This document shows, piece by piece, positions 25,101 through 36,349 of a stretch of 64,000 bases of DNA. The position numbers were made by a program, and so were the translations under genes. The notes below the pieces were generated by a model, which was not told where the DNA came from, did not search any database, and saw only the letters and a list, made by a program, of their open reading frames with translations. The stretch's first letter is position 1, and each line of letters begins with the position of its first letter. Source of the DNA: Mugil cephalus (taxonomy: Eukaryota; Chordata; Actinopteri; Mugiliformes; Mugilidae); assembly GCF_022458985.1 (NCBI RefSeq), contig NC_061783.1, positions 5,796,413-5,860,412 on the forward strand. Direction: 5' to 3'.

Positions 25101-28100
25101 CCTAAATGTCACAATTTATATATATTACATTTTTATTCAGTATCTTTTGGTATACTTGCCCTTTACTGTTTGTATCTTAGGGTTTGTCAGGTCTGCTATG
25201 GTTGCTATGGTTGGAAGCATTTGTATTTGCATTTCCCAGTGCAGGGTAATGAGCTGACTGTAATGTCTAACAAAGTTAAAAAGGATTGCAAAAGCAAAAA
25301 GATGTAATGTGACAGAAATATATTGCTGGTCAGATAAGTTCAACATATAAATGTAAATGCAACATGTAAATACAACAACCTTTGAGTCGTACAGCGTTTA
25401 TATGCTTCAGTCTACCTCAGAGACAGCCCTGGGGTCGGCTTTTTTGTACAGTGGCTTTTAAAAAGCTCTGCGGTGGACGTGTGGTACAGCACAGTTTCAA
25501 GGCATAACTTTTAACTTAAACATTTTCCAGTATTTGAATTCGGTGGATTGCGATCGTAGGGGATTGGAGTTGAGCTCCAGATTGTGGTGCAAGTCTTTTT
25601 GGATTCAGTCAAGTGGAACTAAGAGCTGTGAAATTTCTGACTCAAGTGTGATTTAAGTCCACACCTCTGGTCCATACCAGGACAAACTGTGATCGGGATG
25701 TGCTGGTACTCATAACTTAAAGGATCTCCTACCAACGTCTGTGTGAAAGATACCAAAGGCACGTCAGAGGACTCAGTGTCCATGCCTTGATGATTCAGAG
25801 ATGTTCTATGCACACACAAAGAACCACTGACACATGAGGCATGGTCATAAGGTCTTAGTTCACTGGTGTATATTACCATTCTTCACTCTGAACATCTGTT
25901 AAAAAAGGATCGTCACAGGGTTCTGAAAAGCCGAGACCTGACATGAGAACGAAGATGGTTGGAATTTTTCTTTTTGTTATGCTAAGATATGTCTGTTCAG
26001 GTCTGTTTTAGTCTGGCTTTTTTCACGTCTTCTTTTTTTTTAAAAAAAAAACGAATGAATGCACTTTGTGTTCAGGTAGTTTTTCCCCCAATCAGGTCCA
26101 ACATTGTAGACCACCAATTCTGATTTTTAATTTGAACTGACCTGCTTACTTCCCAGTGCTCAAATAAGCCTTGACTGGTTCTGTGTTCTGTCAGACCTAT
26201 GCACCTGCTATTCAACGTTTTAAACACACATCATCACAGAGCAGCTATTCAGAAAATAGTGCATAGAAAGCTACAACTGCATAAATGCTTCCTCTGACTG
26301 ACGCTAGGCTTCCTCGGAGCAGAGTACGATGCTGTTGTGATGTCGAGTAGCTTGTGTGTTTGAGTATTCACGCGAAAAACAAAAACATCCACTGCGGAAC
26401 AAGTACCATCCAGAGTGGGCACGAAATAACACTTCAATCAAGGCTGTGATTCAGAGGGAGCACTGCCAAATAATTAGCGAGGTCCACAGACATGTAATTA
26501 AATGCCTTTTTAAATACTGGCTGTCTGTCACAACTACTAGCCCACATGAACAATGAGGATTCACAGCATAACCCCTTATTTTACAGGTTTTTGTGCATTC
26601 AGCTGATGCTTTTCACTAACAATCTTATTCACATGTGTCTCTGCACAGGTGGCCTTTCACATACAGCCATACAAGGGCCGGACGGACCAGAGCATGCATG
26701 ACAACATCAAATATATTATTGACAAGTAAGCTCTTTTGCTGTGTCTGCTTACCTCTCTGCTGGATCTGTTTTCTTTGGCTGACCTAAAGGTCAGGTCGAG
26801 CTCTGCAGCTAGAAGCCTGTAGATCGGTTGGACCATAAAGCCTCATAGGGGAAAGAAAGGGTAAAGGTAGTTTAATATACAGTGTCGCTTTAAAAGTGTA
26901 GAATTTTCTACATTTCTGCATAAAATTACTCAAAACATCCAATTATTATCACATGGGTCTTGAAAGCAGTTGCAGAGAACCCAATTCAACTAAGGAGACA
27001 GAGATATTACAGAGATCTTTGAGTTGCGAAAGACTGCAAAGCTTTGCCGGGAGGGATTTTTGCCCATTCCTTGGATAAAGAACCACTTCAGTTCTGACAT
27101 GTTGGTGGTTTCCTCACATGAACTTCTCGCATCAGGATGTTCCTTCCAATTCATTGGTCCATCAGTTATAGGACTCCAGTGTTCAGAAAGCTCCTTTGTC
27201 TGTGCCATCATAAACTAAAAATATCTATTGTGAATATCAGATAGGGTAACAAGGCACTGAATGATTACTGTTATTGGCTTATATGTTACAATCCCACATG
27301 CCAAGATCCCAGGCAAAACGTTTAGAAGTCCAGTCTAGCTGAAAACTAACCAGGAGGCTAGCAGTCAGCTACCAGCTAGCAACACGCCAGCTGCCTAGCC
27401 TAGCCAACAGCAGTGGGCAGTGGGCACCTCGCATCACAGATGTTTCGATAAGTTAGGCCCACAACACCTTAAGAAGGCTTAACAGTGGGTTCCAGCGTCC
27501 TGGAGTCACCACCTCTCCATGCCGCCACCGCTCGGCTGTGTGCAGAAATGTAAAATTCTGAAGCGCACAGTAAGTTTGAGGTTGAACTGTAGACACCTCT
27601 CTAGATACCTCCTGCTGTATTGGTTTAGAATGTAGCTATTTCTCTGGCTTCAACAAGCTGCAGTAACGTATGTCCGTGATGGTTTCCCCATGACTCAAGG
27701 ATTGTATGAAATTTATTCCATTTAAGAGAGATATAGGGATGTGGGGGCAATCATTTTACGGTGTGACTAGAAACAGGAATAAAGAGACTCAATGATGCCA
27801 TGTTTAAAATGATACAAGGCTGGATGAAAATCAAAGGGCAGGCTTTGTTGGGCGTCTTTGAGAGGAATACCATTTCTGGACTTTATATCGCTGCCAGTGT
27901 TTTCGGGAACCCACTGTGCCGACCATCTGCAAATGAAAGAAACATTGGAGTATCAAAAAAAAAGAGAGAAAAAAGTCCACGGTTGCTTTTAAACAAGCCA
28001 TAAATATTTTCTGAATGTGCAATTCATAGCTGTATTTGAGTCAGAGTATTCAGTATCGTCACATTTGGAAATACATGTACACATAGTTACACTTAAAACA

Positions 28101-29365
28101 GGCAGCGCCATGGCCTCTAGCCTGGATACCAAAGTGATTCACGGTCATACTGATGTACTTAAATGGTAATGCTGATTTACGTTACAAGGTTTTCCATCAC
28201 TGCCATATGGCTTGTCGCTGCTTTCACTGCAAATGGGAATGCGGCCTGAGCCTGCAGGCTTGCCGCTTAGGAAATATAAAAAGTAATTTAAATTGTTTTC
28301 ACCGACATAAAAGGTTTTGCTCGGGAGAGTAATCACTCGGTTGTGCAGTTTTCCTCTGCTCAACAGAGCATTTTAGAGTGGCTGTTATGCAGCCTGCAAC
28401 ACATTACTGCGAGATTCACAAGAAACGGCTTAAAAGCTGCACGAACACATCTACGGGCGTTTTGATAACTATATTTTGTTCCGATTCAGGCAGTAATTAG
28501 TGCAACACGGCCTCAATAATACAGATTGATCATACTTTTGTGTGAAATTTATATCTCAGAAAATAATCTAAATGATATTGATATTGATTTCTGTGGTTCA
28601 TGAACCGATTTGCTGTATATGAACACAACGTCTGATCAAGCATCTATGTTATACGTGGAAAATCATGTTTTAAGGAATGTTGACTTTAAATGCTTTGAGT
28701 CTGAGTATCTTTCTCTAATTTTCCCCAGATACGGAAAACACGGCGCCTTCTACAGATTCAGGTCAAGCACAGGACGGGTCCTCCCACTGTTTTATGTATA
28801 TGACTCCTACCTGACGCCAGCTGAGTCCTGGGCAGAGCTCCTGACAGCGAAAGGCTCCCACAGTGTCCGAGGCACGCCTTACGATGGGATTTTCGTTGCC
28901 CTCATTGTTGAGGAGCGCCACAAACATGACATCCTCGCCAGCGGCTTCGACGGCATATACACCTACTTCGCCTCCAACGGCTTTTCCTTCGGCTCGTCCC
29001 ACCAGAACTGGAAAGCCATCAAGGCCTTCTGTGACGCAAACAACCTGATCTTTATTCCCAGCGTCGGCCCAGGCTACGTTGACACGGCCGTTCGACCGTG
29101 GAACAACCACAACACCAGGAACAGGGTCAATGGACGTTACTACGAGACGTCCCTGCAGGCAGCTCTGTCTGTCAGACCAGAAATCGTCACCATCACATCC
29201 TTCAATCAATGGCACGAGGGCACACAGATAGAGAGGGCTGTACCCAAGAAAACTGTGACTCGCTTGTATCTAGACTATCAGCCCAACCAACCAGGCCACT
29301 ACCTGGAGATTACACGGCAATGGGCAGAGAACTTCAACAAGGAGAAGGACAAATGGCTGATGTGA
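17338..29365 (+). CDS. maneal: Mannosidase endo-alpha-like protein (GH99, Golgi type II membrane protein)
   Basis: Four coding exons: 17338-17842, 20022-20131, 26649-26725 and 28729-29365. All introns are GT-AG and phases join to 442 aa (human MANEAL is about 457). The N-terminus MTRLRRKALVALFLFTLFIF has a basic patch and a single signal anchor, residues ~8-24, then GLRTLK as in human MANEAL, then a stem to ~85. The GH99 domain spans ~88-435: FYYLWYG, YIHWDH, PHWDPKI, SSFYPELGPYSSRDP, VLVLSWYPPG, AFHIQPYKGR, LPLFYVYDSYL, FIPSVGPGYVDT, RPWNNHNTRNR and the catalytic-loop region ending WHEGTQIE. Family members cleave alpha-1,2-mannose from glucosylated N-glycans in the Golgi. Oddity: the EWHE motif reads QWHE (Q391, E394). 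The start is chosen by match to the MANEAL N-terminus. Identity is certain; catalytic activity is doubtful. Confidence 0.96.
17843..20021 (+). other. maneal intron 1
   Basis: Bounded by GGTAACAG and a TTGTGTAG acceptor. Contains the large (CTAT)n microsatellite at 19054-19196; the long Tyr-Leu-Ser-Ile frames over it are an artefact of the repeat. No other gene is seen. Confidence 0.8.
19054..19196 (+). repeat. (CTAT)n / GATA tetranucleotide microsatellite
   Basis: About 36 CTAT units with two single-base interruptions (CCAT near 19144 and TTAT near 19164), ending in GTGTGTGT. Expected to be highly polymorphic. Confidence 0.97.
21181..21390 (+). repeat. Degenerate ~10-12-bp minisatellite
   Basis: Many imperfect repeats built on GATGTAGGTATG: GACATAGGTAAG, GATGTAGGTATGG, GATGTAGGTATGCC, GTGTAGGTATGACATAG and CACATAGGTATGGCATGG. 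Spacing varies, and the array decays at both ends. Confidence 0.7.
23238..23420 (+). mobile_element. hAT-like non-autonomous element
   Basis: Begins CACTGGTGTTCAAAGGGGG, then GATCTGCGACCCCTAGGGG, the usual start of teleost and vertebrate hAT repeats. An internal block, CATGAATCCAACATATTTTA, recurs in reverse at 30186-30205. The right end is not well defined. No transposase. Confidence 0.55.
24410..24434 (-). other. Possible first exon of an unrecognised minus-strand gene
   Basis: The minus strand reads ATGAAAGGCCAGCGAG and then gtaagaca, a start codon with A at -3 and a near-perfect splice donor. It lies in CpG-containing DNA about 60 bp downstream (minus strand) of an X-box at 24485-24498. 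The encoded MKGQR matches nothing I recognise, and no partner exon was found between 20132 and 24400. It could be a nested gene, a non-coding RNA or chance. Confidence 0.25.
24485..24498. promoter_or_regulatory. RFX-type X-box
   Basis: GTTGCTATGGAAAC is close to the imperfect palindrome bound by RFX factors, which drive ciliary genes. It stands inside maneal intron 2 in a locally GC-rich patch, with a splice-ready ATG on one side. Confidence 0.45.
26726..28728 (+). other. maneal intron 3
   Basis: A 2-kb intron between ACAAGTAAG and TTTTCCCCAG. No exon, RNA gene or clear repeat is recognised in it. The stretch 28140-28450 has the even composition of a possible conserved non-coding element, which cannot be tested here. 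Confidence 0.6.
28729..29365 (+). CDS. maneal: maneal last coding exon with altered catalytic motif
   Basis: This exon encodes about half of the GH99 domain, from KYGKHGAFYRF to the C-terminus KEKDKWLM and stop. The acceptor is TTTTCCCCAG; the first base completes a Lys codon begun in the previous exon. The codon at 29207-29209 is CAA (Gln) in FNQWHEGTQIE, where GH99 enzymes have Glu; the second acidic residue, Glu at 29216-29218, is kept. Substrate-pocket motifs such as SVGPGYVDT and RPWNNHNTRNR are intact, so the fold is under constraint. Confidence 0.95.
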
Positions 29366-29750
29366 ACATGGCTCTAGTTGTCTGCTAGAATTAAATGGCA
29401 CCAAGCTCTCAGCGCTCACTGTTGCAAGCACCTTTATGTTCATCCACTTACCTGTTTTTATTCTGCTCTGATCACTCCTGATGACACGTTTTTCCTAAAT
29501 GTTCACTCTGTCCTCACTGGTTTGATTCACTAACACTTTTTTGTAGGTTAATAACATCACTGGAAGGATGAACCAATAAGGTCACAATGACAGACGGATA
29601 ATCGTTGTTCCCTAAAAGCAGCTCCGCTCACTATCTGTTTGCGACATCACAAAGTGTGGCTATGTACAATGACACTGCCTTGTAGGGTTGTGTTGTTTTC
29701 TTATTTTCTTATGATGAAGACTGTTCTTTCCTGTATTTCCTTGGTGACAA

Positions 29751-29756
29751 ATTAAA
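29751..29756 (+). terminator. maneal polyadenylation signal (ATTAAA)
   Basis: ATTAAA lies 386 bp after the stop codon and is followed by GT-rich sequence (CGTACGTGTGTTTACTG). This gives a 3' UTR of about 400 bp. It is the first good signal downstream of the stop. Confidence 0.6.
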
Positions 29757-29925
29757 CGTACGTGTGTTTACTGTTTACGGAGAATCAGTGTTTGGTGTCA
29801 AGGTAAAGCGTGACTTGAGTACACAGCCAGACCCTTCAGTCACTTCTAGCAGATAATCACATTAAATGGTTATATTGACTCTTAACCTCTTACAAAAGGC
29901 AAACAAATTCACCTGCCAACCTGAA

Positions 29926-30547
29926 GAGACACAGGAGAAGTAAATAACATTGACCATCTTATGACAATTCAGTGTTCTGCTGATAAACTTTTTGGACCTG
30001 GTATTCATGTGGATGTAACTTAGGCCAGACGTCTTCAACCCCCAAACTGATGGAGAGCTTAATTAGGGACCCCCTACCAACTATATGTGTTCTATATTAA
30101 GCTCGGCCTAGTGATATTATTAAATATACATTATTATCATCATTTTCCATTCAATATTAAACTATCCCTTATCCCTTTACTAAAATATGTTGGATTCATG
30201 TCAATGTGTATTTAAAGAAATTTCTATTTGTGTCAGGAAAAATAAATACATGAAAATGGTTTAGGAACAACTGAAAAGACATGAAAAACAGCACAAGGTG
30301 TTGATCTGGAATTCAATTTACTAGATCTTAAACTGATCAAGTATCCGTGACTTGATCCATAGAAGCCCCTCCCCTCCACCCATAGAACCCTAAGGCCCAC
30401 ACTAACAACATCTTGTATCCAGACACCACAGGACGCCCTCAGAAGGTCCATGTCCAGTCTCTGATGAGTCACAACTGTTGTGGACGCACTAGAGAGAGCT
30501 ACACAATATTAGGAAGGTGATCATAATGCTGTGTCTGATCCGTGCAT
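29926..30547 (-). mobile_element. TIR element family 1, copy 3 (interrupted)
   Basis: Minus-orientation copy: TCAGTGTTCTGCTGA, GACCTGGTATTCATGTGGAT, then a break at ~30026-30235, then AAACAGCACAAGGTGTTGA, AGCCCCTCCCCTC and CACAATATTAGGAAGG, ending GTCTGATCCGTGCAT. The interrupting DNA is a hAT-like element, so this copy is the older of the two. Confidence 0.68.
30026..30235. mobile_element. hAT-like element nested in TIR copy 3
   Basis: Starts CAGACGTCTTCAACCCCC and contains GGGACCCCCT and TAAAATATGTTGGATTCATG, the reverse complement of a block in the 23238-23420 element. About 210 bp with no coding potential. Confidence 0.55.
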
Positions 30548-31887
30548 GTCAGTGCAGTGTTACCTTGTTTGTGTCAACAATGTCTACTTCGGTCCAAGCT
30601 TAAAATAAGATCCCTTCTTCTTTGCTCGTGTTTGGTTCATTTTAGGTTACCCTCTTATAGACCTACCAGTTTAGTAACATGGGCTCTAAATCGTCTGGTG
30701 ACACATTTAAATGGGATTTCATTGCTTTAATGTCAATCATATATCTGGCAATGAGAGAGAATAAAGGTAAGAAATACAACATGGGCTTGGAGGCGAGGGT
30801 TTAAAATTGAGGCAAACAGAAGAGAGAGGGTTTAATCTACACCTATACCTATAGGTATGCACTAATCTCCCTGTCTACAATTACTTTGTGGGGGAAGGCT
30901 GGTCTGGAGTCGTTTCAGTGGAAACTGATTATGCTACAGCAAAGATCTTCCAGGCAATGGACAGCGATGTAGCCATGCATGTTATCTCAATTGTGGAGTT
31001 CAGTTTCTTTACTTTTTTTCTATATCAATTGAAGTATGCCCCATAATGAACCAAGCTAGATAGGCACAGAAATAGACTGCATGCTTGTTGGTAATATTAG
31101 GAGCTCGTCAGAACTATCCTGAGACTTGTACAACTTCATATAATGGGGTTAATTCCATTAGTATTAGCAAGACAGGTCTGTCTCTCTTTCAGTTGAATTG
31201 GTTTAAGAGTTTGAAATAATCACTCTGAGCATTCTTGGCATTGCAAGCTCTTCTAATAAGAATGCTGTTTAATAAATTCATAACCCAGAAGAAGAAGCTT
31301 CTCTAAGGGATACTGGATGTTTTTAATCAGTGGTTACTGTCTCCACATAAACAAAGTAATACCACTTTTAAGAGCGTGTCAAGGGAACATTGTTGTCACT
31401 GCCTGATGCGTGCCACGCATTCATGAGGGTAAGGCGTCCACGGCACGCAAGACCTGCCATCTGTGCTGGAGTACATAAATACAAGGTCGCTCTCTCAGAG
31501 TCTGGGGACATAAGCTGTGAAATGCAAGATAACTAGATTAACGGTAGATGATCCAAAAATAACCTCTGTCTTTATTCCTAGAATATAAAGCTGGGTTTGA
31601 GCAATACTGTATCAAACAGTGTTTATACATTACGTTATGATACAAAGTAGTCTGTCAACACCGACAGGTTAAAGTGCAGCCCTTTAATAACGTTGCCTGC
31701 TACGTTGGGTTGTGATGAGGAACTGAAGCCCTAATGTGATATAAAACGTGTCAGAACAACCTGGTGACATGGTACAGAAATGCAAAAATCGTAAGAATGA
31801 TGCTACCACAGGAAGCTGAGGTAGGATAATTGTATGTTTTCATCAGGATCGGCATGCGTCAAAGAAGTAGTTGAAAATGCATAAACA

Positions 31888-31960
31888 TGTTTCCGCCCGG
31901 TTTCGAACCGGGGACCTTTCGCGTGTGAGGCGAACGTGATAACCACTACACTACGGAAAC
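31888..31960 (-). tRNA. tRNA-Val (CAC), copy 1
   Basis: The minus strand reads GTTTCCGTAGTGTAGTGGTT at the 5' end, has anticodon CAC in a CCTCACACG loop, T-arm GGTTCGAAACC, and an acceptor stem closing with GGAAAC plus discriminator A. It is 73 nt with no intron. A-box TAGTGTAGTGG and B-box GGTTCGAAACC are intact. A short T4 run follows about 10 nt downstream (AAAA at 31874-31877 on plus). It looks functional. Confidence 0.97.
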
Positions 31961-32341
31961 CTGTGGTCAATGATCTACGTCCACATGAACGCGCGACATA
32001 AAGACCCTGAAATGTATTATTAAGTTATTGTGTTCCAAAAATATGCTGACAGCGTGATTAGAGGATTTGGAAGTTATTATTATGTGTGGGGAAAAAAAAA
32101 CGTGATGCAAGCATATGGTAGCGTACCATATGTTTCAAGCAGGAATCGTCAGGTAAGGACTTTCCAAGTCCAATTGAACATCTGCTGCATGACAAGTCAT
32201 TAATCAGAGAAATATTTCCATTCAGCGTATCCTTACAGCAACATCGCAATATATTCCAGGCAGCTGTGCCTCAGATGGGAGACAGTACTTACTCTATAAA
32301 CCCCACAAGACACAACACAGTTCAAAAAAGGGGCATAAACA

Positions 32342-32414
32342 TGTTTCCGCCCGGTTTCGAACCGGGGACCTTTCGCGTGTGAGGCGAACGTGATAACCAC
32401 TACACTACGGAAAC
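32342..32414 (-). tRNA. tRNA-Val (CAC), copy 2
   Basis: Identical over all 73 nt to the copy 454 bp to the left, in the same orientation, and sharing about ten bases of 3' flank (GCATAAACA on plus). It has a stronger terminator, T6 (A run at 32324-32329 on plus). Intact internal promoter boxes suggest it is active. Confidence 0.97.
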
Positions 32415-34478
32415 TCGCGGAGACACGTAACAGGCAGAGGCCTCTTACGCCCCCTGTGACGGCTCAGGTCGTGATATTAAGATATTTTTCTTTTTCTACA
32501 AGTCTATTTAGCAGTAAACCATTATCTCGATACTGGTGCCTGTTGTTAAAAGCCACAGAGATTAACTCTCTTTCAGAATACTATTACTACTTACTTATGT
32601 CAGTAAATGTTTCTCTACCAACTTGTACACCGAGTACTACTCATAACAGTAAATGCCGTGTATATGCTTGTTTAACTGAACTTTATGCTACATTCAATTC
32701 AGTTCCAAAGGTCGATTTCCCAACTTTATCCAACCACAAATTCTGTCTTTTGTCAAACCTGGGCTACCTCAGCATGAATGTTAACATTCATTAACATCAG
32801 TGATGGTAATAGATGTTAATGTACAACAACTTCTCTAACTGGTTATAGTGGGAAAACATTTTTCCTTTGTAGATGTAGTAGCCTATTATAAAATAGTGAA
32901 AGTATGTTTTTTAAAAAAAATAGATTAATTGTAATAATTAATAATACAACTCTTTTGTAATTAGAACCAAAAGGAGAAATTAATATGTGGTTCCAGGTAA
33001 CACACTGTACATTGATACTGTTCCACAATGCTTTGAATTACAATTAGAGAATGATTTGAGGGACATGTTTGTCTGTACTTGCGTTATCAAAAGTAAAGGT
33101 AAAATAGTTTTTTAAATTTTTTTATTGAACTGTTAATGCTGATGCCGATGTGCAACATTTTAATGTTTAAGATGGCTGTGTTGAACTAGTTTTAAGTGTA
33201 AGAAGAAATCATAGTAGCTCCACTACACGGTTGGGATAATTCAGACTCATGCTACTCTACTTTGAGTTTGTTTCAGGACAATTAAACCTTTTCAGCAAGG
33301 ATGCAGGGTCAGACTGCAGTTTCCACGGTTTGAAGTATTTATGCAACAAACAGCATCTAGTTCATAATTTAAGGTCTCTCTTGTTGTTTACCAGACTACT
33401 GAATCAAGCGCCAAGATGCAAGAGCCCCATCTGGTGGAGTTTACGAGCCAACAACAAATCACTGGAAGTCATTAAACCCGTCAGTGAGTCACTTGCATGT
33501 TCTAATGTCCAAAACACATTTCTACACAGAAAGTAAGACTAAGCTCAGTCAAGAGATAAACGAATAGATGCAGTGGTAGTGGTGTTACCTCTTGATGGTG
33601 ATCTTTGTCTCAGTATGATAAGAACGCAGCTAGAAGAAGGTCGTGATTCTTGGTGAAATCTAGGCCAAATGTTTCATCAGTTTCATGACTACCATGAAGT
33701 CACCGATGACTTTCAGTTCACACAGAACGCGGCCCCATCTTGTCTCAGTGAAGGTGTTGCGTCTGACCCGTTCATCCACCCCAAGCCTCCACCTTCTGAG
33801 TAAAATAAATAAGTAAAAGGCCCACACATGGAAGAAAGCCCTGAGAAAAGTAGCACTCCCTGCTCCCCTCTGGTTTGCATTTCTTTTATTCACACTGCAG
33901 GAGGATGATGAGCCGTAACACCCTGTTCTACCACGAGCAAGTTGTGTTTTATTTCTTCTCAGTACGATGTCAGGCTGAATGCCATTAAATCGACTGGATC
34001 AAAAATGATGACTTATATGGCTTTGAGAGGAAATGTTGCATGCGGTAATTAACAAAATGACATACCTGTAGTGTGTTGTCACGGCTCGCCTGATCTTCTC
34101 CCGGTCTTCTTAATGAGGCACCTTGTGCAGGATGATAATCAAGCTACGTGTGTGAGCGTATTCAAACATACTGTGGTATCTGCTAAGATATAAAATCCCC
34201 AACCGTCATGAAACACGTCTGGCAGGTAATTATGCCTGAGGTGTTGACTGAAAAGAAAAAAAATAATTGTGCATTGGATCATTTGGTCCAAGTGCAGCAA
34301 ATGGCACAGAATGATTGTTTAGACAGATATAAATGCGGCTAGATGATGGCCGAATAATGTTCCTTAAAATTTCCACTGGGAGGGTTCCAGGCCGAGAAAA
34401 TGTTCCAGTTTACGGCCCAGCATTGAGCAGATGGCCTGGTGGCTTTCCAGTTGTGCAGAGGAAAGACCTCTTCTGCAG

Positions 34479-34497
34479 GCACAACAAATTGTTGTGC
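34479..34497. promoter_or_regulatory. Perfect 9+1+9 palindrome with inverted SOX-like sites
   Basis: GCACAACAA-A-TTGTTGTGC is a perfect palindrome around one base. Each arm contains AACAA, a SOX-type core, in inverted orientation as in SoxE dimer sites. It could be chance; no gene is adjacent. Confidence 0.3.
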
Positions 34498-36343
34498 TGT
34501 ATTTCAAGGTGCTTTCATGGTCCGCATGTATATCCACATGGCATCCAGCGTGCATCATCCCTCACTATGAGGTAATCTGTGGGTGCCGCATTCAGGGGAG
34601 GATGTAAATGCTGAAAGGAGCGTGGAAAAAAGGAGGAAAAATCAGATCATCAGAGGAAGGAGGAGTAAAAGGAGCTGGCTCATCAGATAACCTCCATCAT
34701 TTTTCTAAAGAACGTGCAAAAAAAAAAACATCTTCCAGTCACTTTTTTTTATGATCTGTATTACATTTGTCTCAGCCGTTTTCTTCTCAAAACAGTGTGA
34801 CAGTGTTACCAAGCTAACAGCTTTTTTCAGCTACAACCACATCCACAGACACTTTTGTTTTTTTTTCTGCTGGAATAAGAAGAATCTGTTACAATGGAAC
34901 TGACTCACCAGAGAGTTGGTCTGCGTCATGTTAAGTCAGGGTGAATTTTAGCATTGTGACAACTGGTGGAAGACAAAATGATGCAGGAGTTTCTCAAAGT
35001 TAACATGAAATGACTGAGGCGTGGACGGGAACATGCTTCTGTTGTGACGACGCTCCGTTCCATTGACTGTGTCATCATTCCGAGTCACAAAGACGGAACG
35101 GAACCCTCTCACATGAGGCTGGAGACAGACTGTAACTCAGGGCATATCTAGGTGTATTTATTAATCCAGTTGGTAAAATTAACTCTGCAATATTGTGAGT
35201 TCTCGTATTTGCTGTGATTTTATCAGAAGTCATTCATCAGGAACCAACACACAAAGGTCTGGCATGATCTGAAGCGTTCACCAGAACAGTAATGGAGTAA
35301 GTGGAGGGGTTAAAGGCTAATTCGATAAATTCATTCTATTAGCTAAGGACATGCCGAGTATGTGGTTTATTATTTAACTACATGAACCACCGGCCTGTGG
35401 TAGTTGGCATGTAGCAAGACTGTTTGACCCAGTGTTTCCTCTTCTCTCAATTATGAATTCTTTTTTCAGTGTTTGGAAAAACTCAAATATTTTTTTTTCT
35501 TCTAGGAAACAGGGAAATGGAAAAAGAAAGAACTGGACAGTGAACAGTCGCTGCAGGATCGTTAGACTTGACCTCTTATTTCCAGTTAAGTCTTTCCATG
35601 CTGTTTTATTCCACAATAAGTATCAGACCAAAATATAACTTGATGTTAGGTCACCAGGTTGCCCAGTTACTGGACTGCCAACGAGATATATAATTATATT
35701 ATGGCGAGCAGGGTTTATTGCAAATGCAACTACCAATATTTAAATGACTATTGAGAGGTTTAAAGCCATCGTAAGGTCCCTGTAGTAAACAACCACCCAT
35801 AAAGAGTTACGATGCGAATAGAAGTCAACGGCAGCAATAAATCAAATCACCGCCCCCCAACCAGTTTGCCTCCACTGAGCAGCTGTAAAGTCGGAAATGG
35901 GAATGTACATTTACAACTACTCTAATAACGTTCGACGTATTTTCACTTCCTTTGCTTCTTTATACTTACTCCATCACATTTAGCCTTTCCCCCGAGTGAA
36001 TACACACCCTTAAATTAAGTAATTGCAGCATTTGAAAAAACATTAAGATCAGAGATAACGGCAAAACCTGAAATTACTTTTTCTTCCATTAATCTTCCAC
36101 AAACGTTCAGTTCTGATCTTCAGTTCTAAGGGACTGGTGGGGGTTTAAATAGGAACGTCTGAGGCTGTAGCCAATCAGAAACTTGCTTGACTGTTAACAG
36201 AAACGCCGCATACACGCCAATACATTAATGTTTTAGTATTTACTCTTTACGCTCCAAGTACCTTTTTATACCATCCACCATAGTGCAAGTCTCATGTTCA
36301 ACAAACTGTGAGTACAGGAAACAGCAGTGACAAACGTATTAAG

Positions 36344-36349
36344 TTTATT
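36344..36349 (-). terminator. sf3a3 polyadenylation signal (AATAAA)
   Basis: AATAAA on the minus strand (TTTATT on plus), about 370 bp after the sf3a3 stop codon. It is the first canonical signal downstream and gives a short 3' UTR ending near 36325. Confidence 0.6.

Larger units (their letters stand above)
20132..26648 (+). other. maneal intron 2
   Basis: A 6.5-kb intron between AAGGTAACT and CTCTGCACAG. It contains a degenerate minisatellite (21181-21390), a stretch resembling a teleost LINE 3' tail near 21800 (ACTTTATTTATACCCGAAGG), a hAT-like element (23238-23420), and an X-box beside a possible minus-strand first exon (24410-24498). No protein-coding exon is otherwise recognised. Confidence 0.7.
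29780..36320. other. Spacer between convergent maneal and sf3a3
   Basis: No protein-coding exon is recognised. It contains TIR element copy 3 with a nested hAT-like element (29926-30547), two tRNA-Val genes (31888-31960 and 32342-32414), and a SOX-like palindrome (34479-34497). The remaining sequence, including 32450-34300 and 34600-36300, shows nothing I can name. Confidence 0.6.

Noticed and set aside
32390-32794. 134-codon plus-strand frame
   Set aside because: It starts inside the tRNA-Val copy 2 and shows no protein similarity; low-complexity AT-rich sequence.
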